Below are positions 51,083 to 59,580 of a stretch of DNA of 64,000 bases, in pieces. Where the stretch lies: the NCBI GenBank assembly GCA_037128705.1, contig JBAXVX010000010.1:50566-114565 (forward strand), written 5' to 3'. A program made the position numbers and the translations under genes. Source of the DNA: CAIVAT01 sp037128705. Lineage in GTDB: Bacteria > Bacteroidota > Bacteroidia > Bacteroidales > FEN-979. Numbering within the stretch: position 1 is the stretch's first letter; every line of letters begins with the position of its first letter. The notes under the pieces are model-generated. The model did not search any database. It was not told the origin of the DNA and saw only the letters and a list, made by a program, of their open reading frames with translations.

Positions 51083-51832
51083 ATGAAGATATTAGTCTGT
51101 ATTAGCCATGTTCCTGACACGACCACCAAAGTTAAGTTTATTGACGATTTTAAGAAAATGGACACCACCGGAATACAATGGGTCATTAATCCATGGGATG
51201 AATTGTCATTAACCAGGGCTCTGGAATTAAAGGATGACGCTGCAAATGGAATTCAATCGGTTACAGTGGCCCATGTTGGCCTGGTTGGATCGGAACCGAC
51301 TATTCGAAAGGCCCTGGCCATTGGAGCCGACGACGCCATCAGGGTAAATGCTGATCCCCTCGATGCCTATTTTGTAGCAGCGCAATTAGCGAAGGTTTTG
51401 GAAAGCGATTCCTACGACCTGGTCCTTTGTGGCATTGAATCAAGTGATCACAATGGATCAAATGTGGGAGGGATGTTGGCCGAATTTTTAGGATATCCTT
51501 CCGTCTCTTCCGTTTCAGGTGTGAAAATTGAGAATGGTCAGATCTTCATTACCCGTGAAATTGATGGTGGAAAAGAAATTGTTACAGTCCCGACCCCGGT
51601 TGTGGCCATCGTTCAGAAGGGGATTGCAAAAGAACCCCGCATCGCAGCCATGCGTGGTATCATGATGGCCCGCACAAAGCCTTTGAGGGTGTTTGAACCT
51701 GCTGGCATCGAATCGTTAACAGAGGTGGTAAAATACGAGATGCCGAAACCCAGGGCAGCATGTAAATTTGTGGATCCAGAAAATCCGCGTCAGCTCATTG
51801 AGTTGCTCCAAAATGAAGCTAAAATTATTTAA
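51083..51832 (+). CDS. etfB: Electron transfer flavoprotein beta subunit
   Basis: A 249-residue EtfB: MKILVCISHVPDTTTKVKF start, WVINPWDELSLTRALELKD, GADDAIRVNADPLDAYFVA, LVLCGIESSDHNGSNVGGMLAEFLG, and the adenine-nucleotide loop. With EtfA it carries electrons from acyl-CoA dehydrogenase. I cannot tell from sequence alone whether this is a bifurcating or a simple ETF, but the partner genes (quinone oxidoreductase parts, no separate NADH site genes) favour electron transfer to quinone. Confidence 0.94.
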   Translation: MKILVCISHVPDTTTKVKFIDDFKKMDTTGIQWVINPWDELSLTRALELKDDAANGIQSVTVAHVGLVGSEPTIRKALAIGADDAIRVNADPLDAYFVAAQLAKVLESDSYDLVLCGIESSDHNGSNVGGMLAEFLGYPSVSSVSGVKIENGQIFITREIDGGKEIVTVPTPVVAIVQKGIAKEPRIAAMRGIMMARTKPLRVFEPAGIESLTEVVKYEMPKPRAACKFVDPENPRQLIELLQNEAKII

Positions 51833-51859
51833 ATCTTCAGATAAACACAAAACCGAAAT

Positions 51860-52831
51860 ATGTCAGTTTTAATTTTTGTAGAGAATTGGGATGGAAAATT
51901 CAAAAAACTGAGTTTTGAACTTGCTTCCTATGGCGCGAAGTTGGCAGCGATGATGAATACTGAAGCTGTCGCCCTTTCAATCGGGAAGGTTGACGATGCC
52001 GAGTTGGGGAAACTTGGTCAATATGGAGTTAACCGAATCATCCGTGCTGTAAATGATGACATAAATATCTTTGATTGTCAGGCGTTTACTTCAATTATTA
52101 CAAGTTTTGCGAAACAGGAAGCAGCAAAAGTAATCCTTCTTTCGAATAACAATACAGGCAAAGCCATTGCACCAAGGTTATCGGTTCAACTGAAAGCCGG
52201 ACTTGGAGCCGGTGTCAGCAAACTACCCCTCAGCATCAGCCCCTTTATTGTCTACAAAAAAGTATATTCCGGAAATGCTTTTAGCAACCTGGTCATTAAA
52301 ACCGACATTAAAATTTTAACCCTTGCACAAAATTCATTTGAACTGATTGAAGCCAATAATAACGCTGTTGTCAGCAAGGTATCAGTTGACTGGAACAGCG
52401 CTCAGGTGAAGACCAAAGTGCAGGAGATACAAAAGCAAAGTGGTAAAATCCTGTTAACTGATGCAGATGTGGTAGTTTCCGGAGGAAGAGGAATGAAATC
52501 TCCGGATAACTGGGGGCCGATTGTAGAATTGGCCGGTCTTCTTGGCGCGGCAACTGCCTGTTCGCGACCTGTTTCTGATGAAGGCTGGAGACCCCACGAA
52601 GAGCATACCGGTCAAACGGGAAAGATCATCGCACCAAACCTCTATTTCGCGATTGGAATATCCGGAGCCACCCAACACCTTGCCGGGGTAAGTTCATCGA
52701 AATACATCGTGGCGATCAATACAGATAAGGATGCCCCGATTTTTTCTGCAGCCCAGTATGGGATTGTTGGTGATGCAGTTAAAATTATGCCTAAACTGGT
52801 AGATGCTGTTCGGGAATTAAAGGGGAAGTAA
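51860..52831 (+). CDS. etfA: Electron transfer flavoprotein alpha subunit
   Basis: A 323-residue EtfA: SVLIFVENWDGKFKKLSFELASYG, VVSGGRGMKSPDNWGPIVELAGLLGAATACSRPVSDEGW, and the FAD motif HTGQTGKIIAPNLYFAIGISGATQHLAGV, followed by AINTDKDAPIFSAAQYGIVGD. It holds the FAD that accepts electrons from the dehydrogenase. It is 27 bp after etfB and 6 bp before the membrane oxidoreductase gene. Confidence 0.95.
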   Translation: MSVLIFVENWDGKFKKLSFELASYGAKLAAMMNTEAVALSIGKVDDAELGKLGQYGVNRIIRAVNDDINIFDCQAFTSIITSFAKQEAAKVILLSNNNTGKAIAPRLSVQLKAGLGAGVSKLPLSISPFIVYKKVYSGNAFSNLVIKTDIKILTLAQNSFELIEANNNAVVSKVSVDWNSAQVKTKVQEIQKQSGKILLTDADVVVSGGRGMKSPDNWGPIVELAGLLGAATACSRPVSDEGWRPHEEHTGQTGKIIAPNLYFAIGISGATQHLAGVSSSKYIVAINTDKDAPIFSAAQYGIVGDAVKIMPKLVDAVRELKGK

Positions 52832-52837
52832 CAGGCA

Positions 52838-54157
52838 ATGGTTAAACAGATTGTATTTGCAATTACCCTCATAGCCACAATTGCGATTTTTATATTCACC
52901 CTAAACCGTATTTCTCATTTTTTTAGTTTTACAAGGCCGGCATATCCCATCCGTGATTTTGGGAAGAGGCTTTGGGTGACACTTGAGGTGGCTTTCGGCC
53001 AAACAATCATCTTCCGGCGCCCTGTGATTGGTTTTTTGCATGCCCTGGTTTTTTGGGGATTCTGCGTCATTGCCTTTGGAAGTATTGAAATGGTGATTGA
53101 CGGGCTTTTTGGGACTGATCGCTTTTTGAAATTTCTTGGTCCCGTGTATGATGTTATCACAGCATCAGGAGATATTTTCGGGTTATTGGTTGGTGTTTCC
53201 ATCCTGATCTTTATATTCCGCCGACTTTTTCTTCACATCAAACGGTTTGACGGCATCGAAATGAAACCGATCTCCCACATGGATGCAAACCTGGCATTGA
53301 GCATGATCCTGTTCCTGATGATTTCACTGCTGGGCATGAACATGGCCTATTATGCCGGCATCATTGGATCGGTTGGACAAATGGCCGGGATGTATCCGGT
53401 GAGCAGATATTTTTCAGGGATTTTCGTGGGATTGTCGTCATCCCAGCTGGGATTGATCTATGAAATTTGCTGGTGGTCGCATATCCTGCTGATCTTCATC
53501 TTTGCGAACGTTTTGCCCTATTCAAAGCATTTTCATGTCTTCATGTCGATACCGAATGTTTTTCTTTCCCGGCTTGAACCGTTAGGAAAGCTGCCCAATA
53601 TGGAAAGTATCACCAGGGAGGTTACCATGATGCTTCATCCGGAAACAATCGTGGATGCACCTTCTGACGACGCCCAAATACAACGCTTTGGCGTCAAGGA
53701 TGCTGAAGATGTATCCTGGAAAAACTATTTCGACTCACTTGCCTGCACCGAATGCGGACGGTGTACTTCGGTATGTCCGGCTAACCTGACCGGAAAGAGA
53801 TTATCCCCGCGTAAAATCATCATGGACCTGCGCGCCAGGATGAAGGAAAAGGGCCCTGGAATGATAAAGCACGGAAGAACCTTTACGGATAACAGGTCAC
53901 TTTTACGGGATTATATTTCTGAAGAAGAGTTGTGGGCCTGCACAACCTGTAATGCATGCGCCAAAGAGTGCCCGATCAATATAAATCATCCTACGCTGAT
54001 CGTCGACATGCGAAGGTTCCTGGTAATGGAAGAGGCTTCTGCTCCCAGCGGCATCAAATGGATGTTCAGCAACATTGAGAACAATGGTGCTGCATGGCAG
54101 TTCTCACCCGACGATCGAATGCTTTGGGCACAGAATATTGAATTACATAAAAATTAA
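52838..54157 (+). CDS. Membrane ETF:quinone oxidoreductase, cytochrome-b/2x[4Fe-4S] subunit (EtfD N-part)
   Basis: A 439-residue protein. Five membrane spans (about residues 4-25, 62-85, 105-127, 150-175, 212-240), the last with His residues (WWSHILLIFIF, YSKHFHVFM) that suit NarI-like heme b ligation. A cytoplasmic ferredoxin domain with two four-cysteine clusters follows: CTECGRCTSVCP and CTTCNACAKECP. It matches the N-terminal two thirds of the DUF224/EtfD-type ETF:menaquinone oxidoreductase; the CCG domain is encoded by the next gene instead. It should pass electrons from EtfAB through Fe-S clusters to menaquinone. Confidence 0.88.
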   Translation: MVKQIVFAITLIATIAIFIFTLNRISHFFSFTRPAYPIRDFGKRLWVTLEVAFGQTIIFRRPVIGFLHALVFWGFCVIAFGSIEMVIDGLFGTDRFLKFLGPVYDVITASGDIFGLLVGVSILIFIFRRLFLHIKRFDGIEMKPISHMDANLALSMILFLMISLLGMNMAYYAGIIGSVGQMAGMYPVSRYFSGIFVGLSSSQLGLIYEICWWSHILLIFIFANVLPYSKHFHVFMSIPNVFLSRLEPLGKLPNMESITREVTMMLHPETIVDAPSDDAQIQRFGVKDAEDVSWKNYFDSLACTECGRCTSVCPANLTGKRLSPRKIIMDLRARMKEKGPGMIKHGRTFTDNRSLLRDYISEEELWACTTCNACAKECPININHPTLIVDMRRFLVMEEASAPSGIKWMFSNIENNGAAWQFSPDDRMLWAQNIELHKN

Positions 54158-54171
54158 ATCAGAAATTTATC

Positions 54172-54966
54172 ATGGTAGCCCGTAAAGTTGTAGTTCCTGT
54201 AATGGCCGATTTATTCGCCCGTGGAGAACAACCGGAATTTCTCTTCTGGGTTGGTTGTTCAGGGGCGTTTGATGACCGGTACCAGAAAGTGACTCAAGCC
54301 TTTGCAAAAATATTGACCTTCCTGGAAATAAGTTATGCCGTCCTTGGTAAGGAAGAATCCTGTACAGGGGATCCCGCACGTCGGGCCGGCAACGAAATGC
54401 TATACCAGATGCAGGCGCTTCAGAATATCGCGCTTTTTAAATCTTACGGAATCAGGAAAATCATCACCATCTGTCCGCATTGTTATAATATCTTCAAAAA
54501 CGAATATCCTGATCTTGGTGCCGAACTCGAGGTGATCAATTATCTCCAGTTCCTTGATCAATGCATAATGACCGGCAAATTGACCATTGACCCTCATTCA
54601 TTGGCCGATGTATCCATTACGTATCATGACCCTTGTTACCTTGGCCGGGCCAACGATATTTATTTTGAACCCCGGTCGATTCTGAAGAAGCTTACCTCCA
54701 ACGTTGTAGAGATGGAGCGGAACAAAAGTTTTGCTTTGTGTTGTGGCGGCGGCGGTTCACAAATGTTTAAAGAAGCAGAAAAAGGCGATAAAGAGGTATA
54801 TTTGGAAAGGACGGAAGAGGCTTTGCGTACCGAGGCAAAGGTAATTGCAACCGCCTGCCCTTTTTGCATGACGATGCTCACCGATGGAATCAAAGCAAAA
54901 AACCGGGAAGCAGACATTAAAAATTACGATATTGCTGAATTGATTGTTCAATCCTTACATATATAA
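54172..54966 (+). CDS. CCG-domain iron-sulfur subunit (EtfD C-part, HdrB-like)
   Basis: A 264-residue soluble protein with the cysteine-rich CCG repeats of heterodisulfide-reductase B and EtfD: FWVGCSGAFDDRYQKVT, GKEESCTGDPARRAGNE, ICPHCYNIFKNEYPD, YHDPCYLGRANDIY and FALCCGGGGSQMF, with a final TACPFCMTM. In many bacteria this is fused behind the membrane/ferredoxin part; here it is a separate gene 14 bp downstream. It probably carries a non-cubane or [4Fe-4S] cluster facing EtfAB. Confidence 0.9.
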   Translation: MVARKVVVPVMADLFARGEQPEFLFWVGCSGAFDDRYQKVTQAFAKILTFLEISYAVLGKEESCTGDPARRAGNEMLYQMQALQNIALFKSYGIRKIITICPHCYNIFKNEYPDLGAELEVINYLQFLDQCIMTGKLTIDPHSLADVSITYHDPCYLGRANDIYFEPRSILKKLTSNVVEMERNKSFALCCGGGGSQMFKEAEKGDKEVYLERTEEALRTEAKVIATACPFCMTMLTDGIKAKNREADIKNYDIAELIVQSLHI

Positions 54967-54987
54967 TGCATTCATAAACAAACAGAA

Positions 54988-56772
54988 ATGGAGAATAGAA
55001 AAGTACTGAAAAGCGGAGAGTTCCTTGTAGATGAAATTCAAGCCAGCGATATCTTTATCCCGGAACAATTTGACGAAGAGCAAAAAATGATTGCTCAGAC
55101 CATCCAGGATTTCCTGAATACGGAACTATATCCGAACATTGCCCAGATCGACTCCCCCGATATCAATCTGATGAAGAGCATCCTGAAAAAGGCCGGAGAA
55201 CTTGGTCTGATGGGCATTTCTATTCCGGAAGAGTATGGCGGATTCGGACAGTCGTTTGTTACACAAATGCTTGCTGCCGAAACCATTGGTTCGGGCCACT
55301 CATTTTCCGTTGCATTTATGGCCCACACTGGGATCGGGACCCTGCCCATCATGTATTACGGCAATGAGGATCAGCGTCAGCGTTATGTTACCCGCCTTGC
55401 AACTGGTGACTTACTTGGGGCCTATTGTTTAACAGAACCCGGGGCAGGCAGTGATGCAAATTCAGGTAAAACGACTGCCACTTTGTCTGAAGATGGGAGA
55501 CATTATATCATGAATGGCCAAAAAATGTGGATTACCAATGCTGGATTTGCTGATACCCAGGTGGTGTTTGCAAAAATTGACAAGGACAGGGTTCTGAGTG
55601 CATTCATTGTAGAGAGGGATTTTCCCGGGGTCGTTGTCAGCCCCGATGAACATAAAATGGGGATTAAAGGATCATCGACAGCACAGATCTTTTACAATGA
55701 TGTTAAAGTTCCTGTTGAGAATCTGATAGGTAACAGGGGTGAGGGATTTAGAATAGCGCTCAGCATTCTTCATATGGGTCGAATTAAACTGGGGGCCAAT
55801 GTGCTGGGGGCATCCAAAAAAACGATTACTGATTCGGTGAAATATGCCAATGAGCGTAAACAATTCAATGTTCTAATTTCTACTTTCGGGTCCATTAAAC
55901 ATAAGCTTGCCGAGCAGGTGATCAAAACATTTGCCCTTGAAAGTGCCATCTACCGTTTATGCAAGGATATTGACGGGCTGATTGAGCAGAATAAGGCATC
56001 CGGGGTTGACAAAGGCAAAGCTTCAGTGGAGGGTATCAGCCATTATGCAGTTGAGGCTGCCATTCTTAAAGTTTATGGGTCTGAAGTTCTTGATTTTGTG
56101 GTTGATGAAGCTGTTCAAATTCATGGAGGCATGGGATATTCAGCAGAGATGGCTGTTGAAAGGGCTTACCGTGATTCACGGATCAACAGGATTTTCGAAG
56201 GGACGAATGAGATCAACAGGCTGCTGGTGGTTGATACCGCAATGAAACGGGCCATGAAAGGTGATTTTGATCTTTTTGGAAAAGCTGAAGCATTGCTTGC
56301 AAACCTTGGTGCTTCTCTGGATAACAAACAGGATGGAGAATCATATTTCGAAGAAAAGCGCAGGTATATCAAGAATTTCAAGAATCTGATCCTGATTGTC
56401 CTTCAGGGTGCATCCAAACATTTTGATAAGAAACTGATCATGGAACAGGAGGTGATGAATAACCTCGCCGATATGATCATGGAAGTTTATATCGCAGAAT
56501 CAATGGCTTTAAGGATTGAAAAATTGGAAATGATGAAGGGAAGTGATCCTTCAGGTATCTACCGGGCCATGCTTGACGTGTTTGTTTATGATGCGGCCAA
56601 TAAAATCAGAAAACCTGCTGCCGATGCCGTGCATTCGTTTGCTTCACCCGAGTACAACGGGAAATACAAAAGCACCATCGAATCGATGACCAATGTTCAC
56701 GGGATAAATGTTAAAGATGCCCGGAGGAAAATCGCGGATAAACTGATTGAAGATAATTGTTATAAATTCTAG
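54988..56772 (+). CDS. Acyl-CoA dehydrogenase (long form)
   Basis: A 594-residue flavoenzyme making the first double bond in beta-oxidation. Visible: LGLMGISIPEEYGGFGQS, LTEPGAGSDANSGKTTA (FAD site), WITNAGFAD, QIHGGMGYSAEMAVERAYRDSRI, and the catalytic Glu in IFEGTNEINR. A C-terminal extension of about 170 residues, as in VLCAD/ACAD9-like proteins, probably aids membrane association or dimer contacts. It is last in the etfB-etfA-EtfD-CCG operon, so its electrons go to EtfAB and then to quinone. It ends 7 bp from the convergent clpC gene. Confidence 0.95.
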   Translation: MENRKVLKSGEFLVDEIQASDIFIPEQFDEEQKMIAQTIQDFLNTELYPNIAQIDSPDINLMKSILKKAGELGLMGISIPEEYGGFGQSFVTQMLAAETIGSGHSFSVAFMAHTGIGTLPIMYYGNEDQRQRYVTRLATGDLLGAYCLTEPGAGSDANSGKTTATLSEDGRHYIMNGQKMWITNAGFADTQVVFAKIDKDRVLSAFIVERDFPGVVVSPDEHKMGIKGSSTAQIFYNDVKVPVENLIGNRGEGFRIALSILHMGRIKLGANVLGASKKTITDSVKYANERKQFNVLISTFGSIKHKLAEQVIKTFALESAIYRLCKDIDGLIEQNKASGVDKGKASVEGISHYAVEAAILKVYGSEVLDFVVDEAVQIHGGMGYSAEMAVERAYRDSRINRIFEGTNEINRLLVVDTAMKRAMKGDFDLFGKAEALLANLGASLDNKQDGESYFEEKRRYIKNFKNLILIVLQGASKHFDKKLIMEQEVMNNLADMIMEVYIAESMALRIEKLEMMKGSDPSGIYRAMLDVFVYDAANKIRKPAADAVHSFASPEYNGKYKSTIESMTNVHGINVKDARRKIADKLIEDNCYKF

Positions 56773-56779
56773 AAGATAC

Positions 56780-59311
56780 CTAGGATTTATCGGAAACGCT
56801 GACAACAACTTCATCTTTTTCAGCGAGATAATCGACAGTAATCACATCATTTTCAGTGAGTTTTGTTTTGATAATCTCCTCAGCGAGTGTGTCTTCAACA
56901 TATTTCTGTATGGCACGTTTTAACGGGCGTGCTCCAAATTGGGCATCCCATCCCTTTTCAGCTATATAATCCTTGGCGGCAGAAGTAATAACAATCTGGT
57001 ATCCAAGTTGTTTTATTCTGTCATACAGCTGCTTGAGTTCAATATCAATGATTTTATGTATATCCTCACGTTCGAGTGATTCAAAAATGATCACATCATC
57101 GATCCTGTTGATGAATTCAGGTGCAAATGCTTTCTTGAGGGCATTTTCAATAACTCCTTTTGCATAATCGCTGGTGGAGGCCTGTTTAGCGGATGTTGCG
57201 AATCCAACTCCCTGCCCAAAATCCTTGAGCTGCCTGGAGCCGATGTTGGATGTCATGATTACAATGGAGTTCTTGAAATCTACCTTCCGTCCAAAACTAT
57301 CGGTCAGCATGCCGTCATCCAACACCTGAAGGAGCAGGTGGAACACGTCGGGATGTGCCTTTTCAATTTCATCAAGCAGGACAATAGAGTAGGGGCGTCT
57401 GCGAATTTTTTCGGTCAGCTGGCCTCCTTCTTCATATCCAACATATCCCGGAGGAGCCCCAATCAGCCGCGAAACGGCAAATTTTTCCATGTATTCACTC
57501 ATGTCAATGCGTACCAGTGCATCCTCTGAATCAAAAAGATATCTCGATAAAACCTTTGCCAGATGAGTTTTTCCAACACCTGTCGGACCAAGGAAAATAA
57601 AAGTTCCGATGGGTTTATTGGGATCTTTGAGTCCCGCCCTGTTGCGACGGATGGCCTTGACTACTTTTTTAATCGCTTCATTCTGGCCAATCACTGAGTT
57701 CGCCAATTCAGCTTCCATATTGATCAGGCGATCGCCTTCGTTTTTCGCAATCCGCTGAACCGGGATACCTGTCATCATGGCAACAACCTCTGCCACATTT
57801 TCTTCTGCAACAGTCTGCCTGTTCAATTTAGCATTCTCATCCCATTTCTTTTTCTCTCGTTCAAGGCTGTCCTGAAGTTTGCGTTCAGTATCACGGAGGT
57901 CGGCGGCCTCTTCAAATTTTTGGCTGTTGATAGCCGACATTTTCAGTTTTCTAGTCTCTTCTATCTGATTTTCAACCTTTACAATCTCTTCCGGAACGTT
58001 GATATTCGAAATATGGACCCGGGCACCTGCTTCATCAAGCGCATCAATTGCTTTATCGGGGAGATACCGGTCGGTGATATACCTGTTGGTGAGCGATACA
58101 CATGCTTTTATGGCATCATCCGTATATTGAACAAGATGATGATCTTCGTATTTCTCCTTGATATTGTTGAGTATTTCAACTGTCTCCTCTGGTGATGTCG
58201 GATCGACCAGAACTTTTTGAAAACGACGTTCAAGCGCTCCGTCCTTTTCAATGTATTGACGGTATTCATCGAGCGTTGTGGCCCCGATGCACTGGATATC
58301 ACCGCGTGCCAGTGCAGGTTTGAACATGTTTGAAGCATCGAGTGATCCTGAGGCGTTCCCTGCCCCTACAATCGTATGAATTTCATCAATAAAGACAATG
58401 ATGTTGGGGTTTTTTTCCAACTCATTTAAAACCGCTTTCATCCGTTCTTCAAACTGACCGCGGTATTTGGTGCCGGCAACAAGGGAAGCCAGATCCAGTG
58501 ATACAAGGCGTTTGTTAAACAAGGCACGGGAAACTTTACGCTGAACGATCCTGAGTGCAAGTCCTTCCGCAATGGCCGATTTCCCGACGCCGGGCTCACC
58601 GATTAAGATCGGATTGTTCTTTTTACGTCTGGAAAGGATTTGTGCAATGCGCTGCAACTCCTTTTCACGGCCAACAATTGGATCAAGCCGGCCCTCCTCG
58701 GCTGCCTTGGTGATATCCCGGCCGAAATTATCCAGGACAGGTGTCTTGGATTTCGAGTCCTGTGGTTTTTTAGCGCTGCTGCCACTAAAACTTTTTGAAC
58801 CTTCTTCAGGATCTTCATCGTCATCATCCTTTGGAAGAATATCCTGGGGATCAAAACGTCGTTCTTCATTACCGCTGGTCAGGATGGCCTTTAATTCATC
58901 CTTCACAGCATTATAAGTAACACCATAAACTGAAAAAGTCTTTGTTACCAGATTGTTCTCATCTTTAAGGATGGCTAATAACAGATGCTCTGTACCGATC
59001 AGTTCACTGTTAAAAAGTTTTGCTTCCAGATAGGTGATCTTCAAAGCACGTTCAGCCTGTTTAATCAGTGGAAGATTTTCGCTTCCTGCAGGCTTTTCCT
59101 TATGACTGGCCACCGCCAGTTCAACTTTTTTCCTGACCTCAGGGAGATCAACGCCAAGATTGCGTAAAATGCGAATGGCCAAACCTTCGCCCTCCCGTAT
59201 AATGCCTAATAGCAAGTGCTCCAGTCCAATATAATCGTTTCCTAAACGTTGGGCCTCTTCCCGGCTATATATCAAAACGTCTTTTACACGTTGTGAAAAT
59301 TTTGCTTCCAT
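56780..59311 (-). CDS. clpC: Clp protease ATP-binding subunit ClpC
   Basis: An 843-residue HSP100 unfoldase. Two Clp N-terminal repeats (FSQRVKDVLIYSREEAQRL, TEHLLLAILKDENN), first AAA+ domain with Walker A GEPGVGKSA, a middle region with the UVR-like stretch NSQKFEEAADLRDTERKL that marks ClpC, and second AAA+ domain with GPTGVGKTHLAKVL and LLDEIEKAHPDV. An acidic linker (DDDDEDPEEGSK) lies near residue 165. It feeds proteins to ClpP, probably under stress. Divergent from gyrA across a 269-bp gap. Confidence 0.95.
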   Translation of the reverse strand: MEAKFSQRVKDVLIYSREEAQRLGNDYIGLEHLLLGIIREGEGLAIRILRNLGVDLPEVRKKVELAVASHKEKPAGSENLPLIKQAERALKITYLEAKLFNSELIGTEHLLLAILKDENNLVTKTFSVYGVTYNAVKDELKAILTSGNEERRFDPQDILPKDDDDEDPEEGSKSFSGSSAKKPQDSKSKTPVLDNFGRDITKAAEEGRLDPIVGREKELQRIAQILSRRKKNNPILIGEPGVGKSAIAEGLALRIVQRKVSRALFNKRLVSLDLASLVAGTKYRGQFEERMKAVLNELEKNPNIIVFIDEIHTIVGAGNASGSLDASNMFKPALARGDIQCIGATTLDEYRQYIEKDGALERRFQKVLVDPTSPEETVEILNNIKEKYEDHHLVQYTDDAIKACVSLTNRYITDRYLPDKAIDALDEAGARVHISNINVPEEIVKVENQIEETRKLKMSAINSQKFEEAADLRDTERKLQDSLEREKKKWDENAKLNRQTVAEENVAEVVAMMTGIPVQRIAKNEGDRLINMEAELANSVIGQNEAIKKVVKAIRRNRAGLKDPNKPIGTFIFLGPTGVGKTHLAKVLSRYLFDSEDALVRIDMSEYMEKFAVSRLIGAPPGYVGYEEGGQLTEKIRRRPYSIVLLDEIEKAHPDVFHLLLQVLDDGMLTDSFGRKVDFKNSIVIMTSNIGSRQLKDFGQGVGFATSAKQASTSDYAKGVIENALKKAFAPEFINRIDDVIIFESLEREDIHKIIDIELKQLYDRIKQLGYQIVITSAAKDYIAEKGWDAQFGARPLKRAIQKYVEDTLAEEIIKTKLTENDVITVDYLAEKDEVVVSVSDKS

Positions 59312-59372
59312 AATATGCTGTTATCAATGTGAAAAGGGGGTATTGTCAAAAATCGAACCACTTTATAATTGA

Positions 59373-59380
59373 CAAAGTTA
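59373..59380 (-). promoter_or_regulatory. Bacteroidota -7 box (TAACTTTG) for clpC
   Basis: Minus-strand TAACTTTG matches TAnnTTTG, 61 bp before the clpC ATG. No TTTG at the -33 distance. Confidence 0.5.
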
Positions 59381-59509
59381 CCATTGCTTTCAAAAATACG
59401 ATCGAATTCTCTAAAATAAATTGCAATACCCTTAATTTATTAACACTTTCATGTTAGTAAGAGATTAAAATAATTCTCCTGAACCCATGGTTTTAACAGG
59501 GATAAACGT

Positions 59510-59517
59510 TATCTTCG
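59510..59517 (+). promoter_or_regulatory. Near-consensus -7 box (TATCTTCG) for gyrA
   Basis: TATCTTCG differs from TAnnTTTG by one base and lies 63 bp before the gyrA ATG. The rest of the 269-bp clpC-gyrA gap is AT-rich, with nothing else recognised. Confidence 0.35.
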
Positions 59518-59580
59518 TATCATAATTTCAGGTATTTTATCTATTTGAAAACTAGTTACATAACTAATTAATGCAACGAT

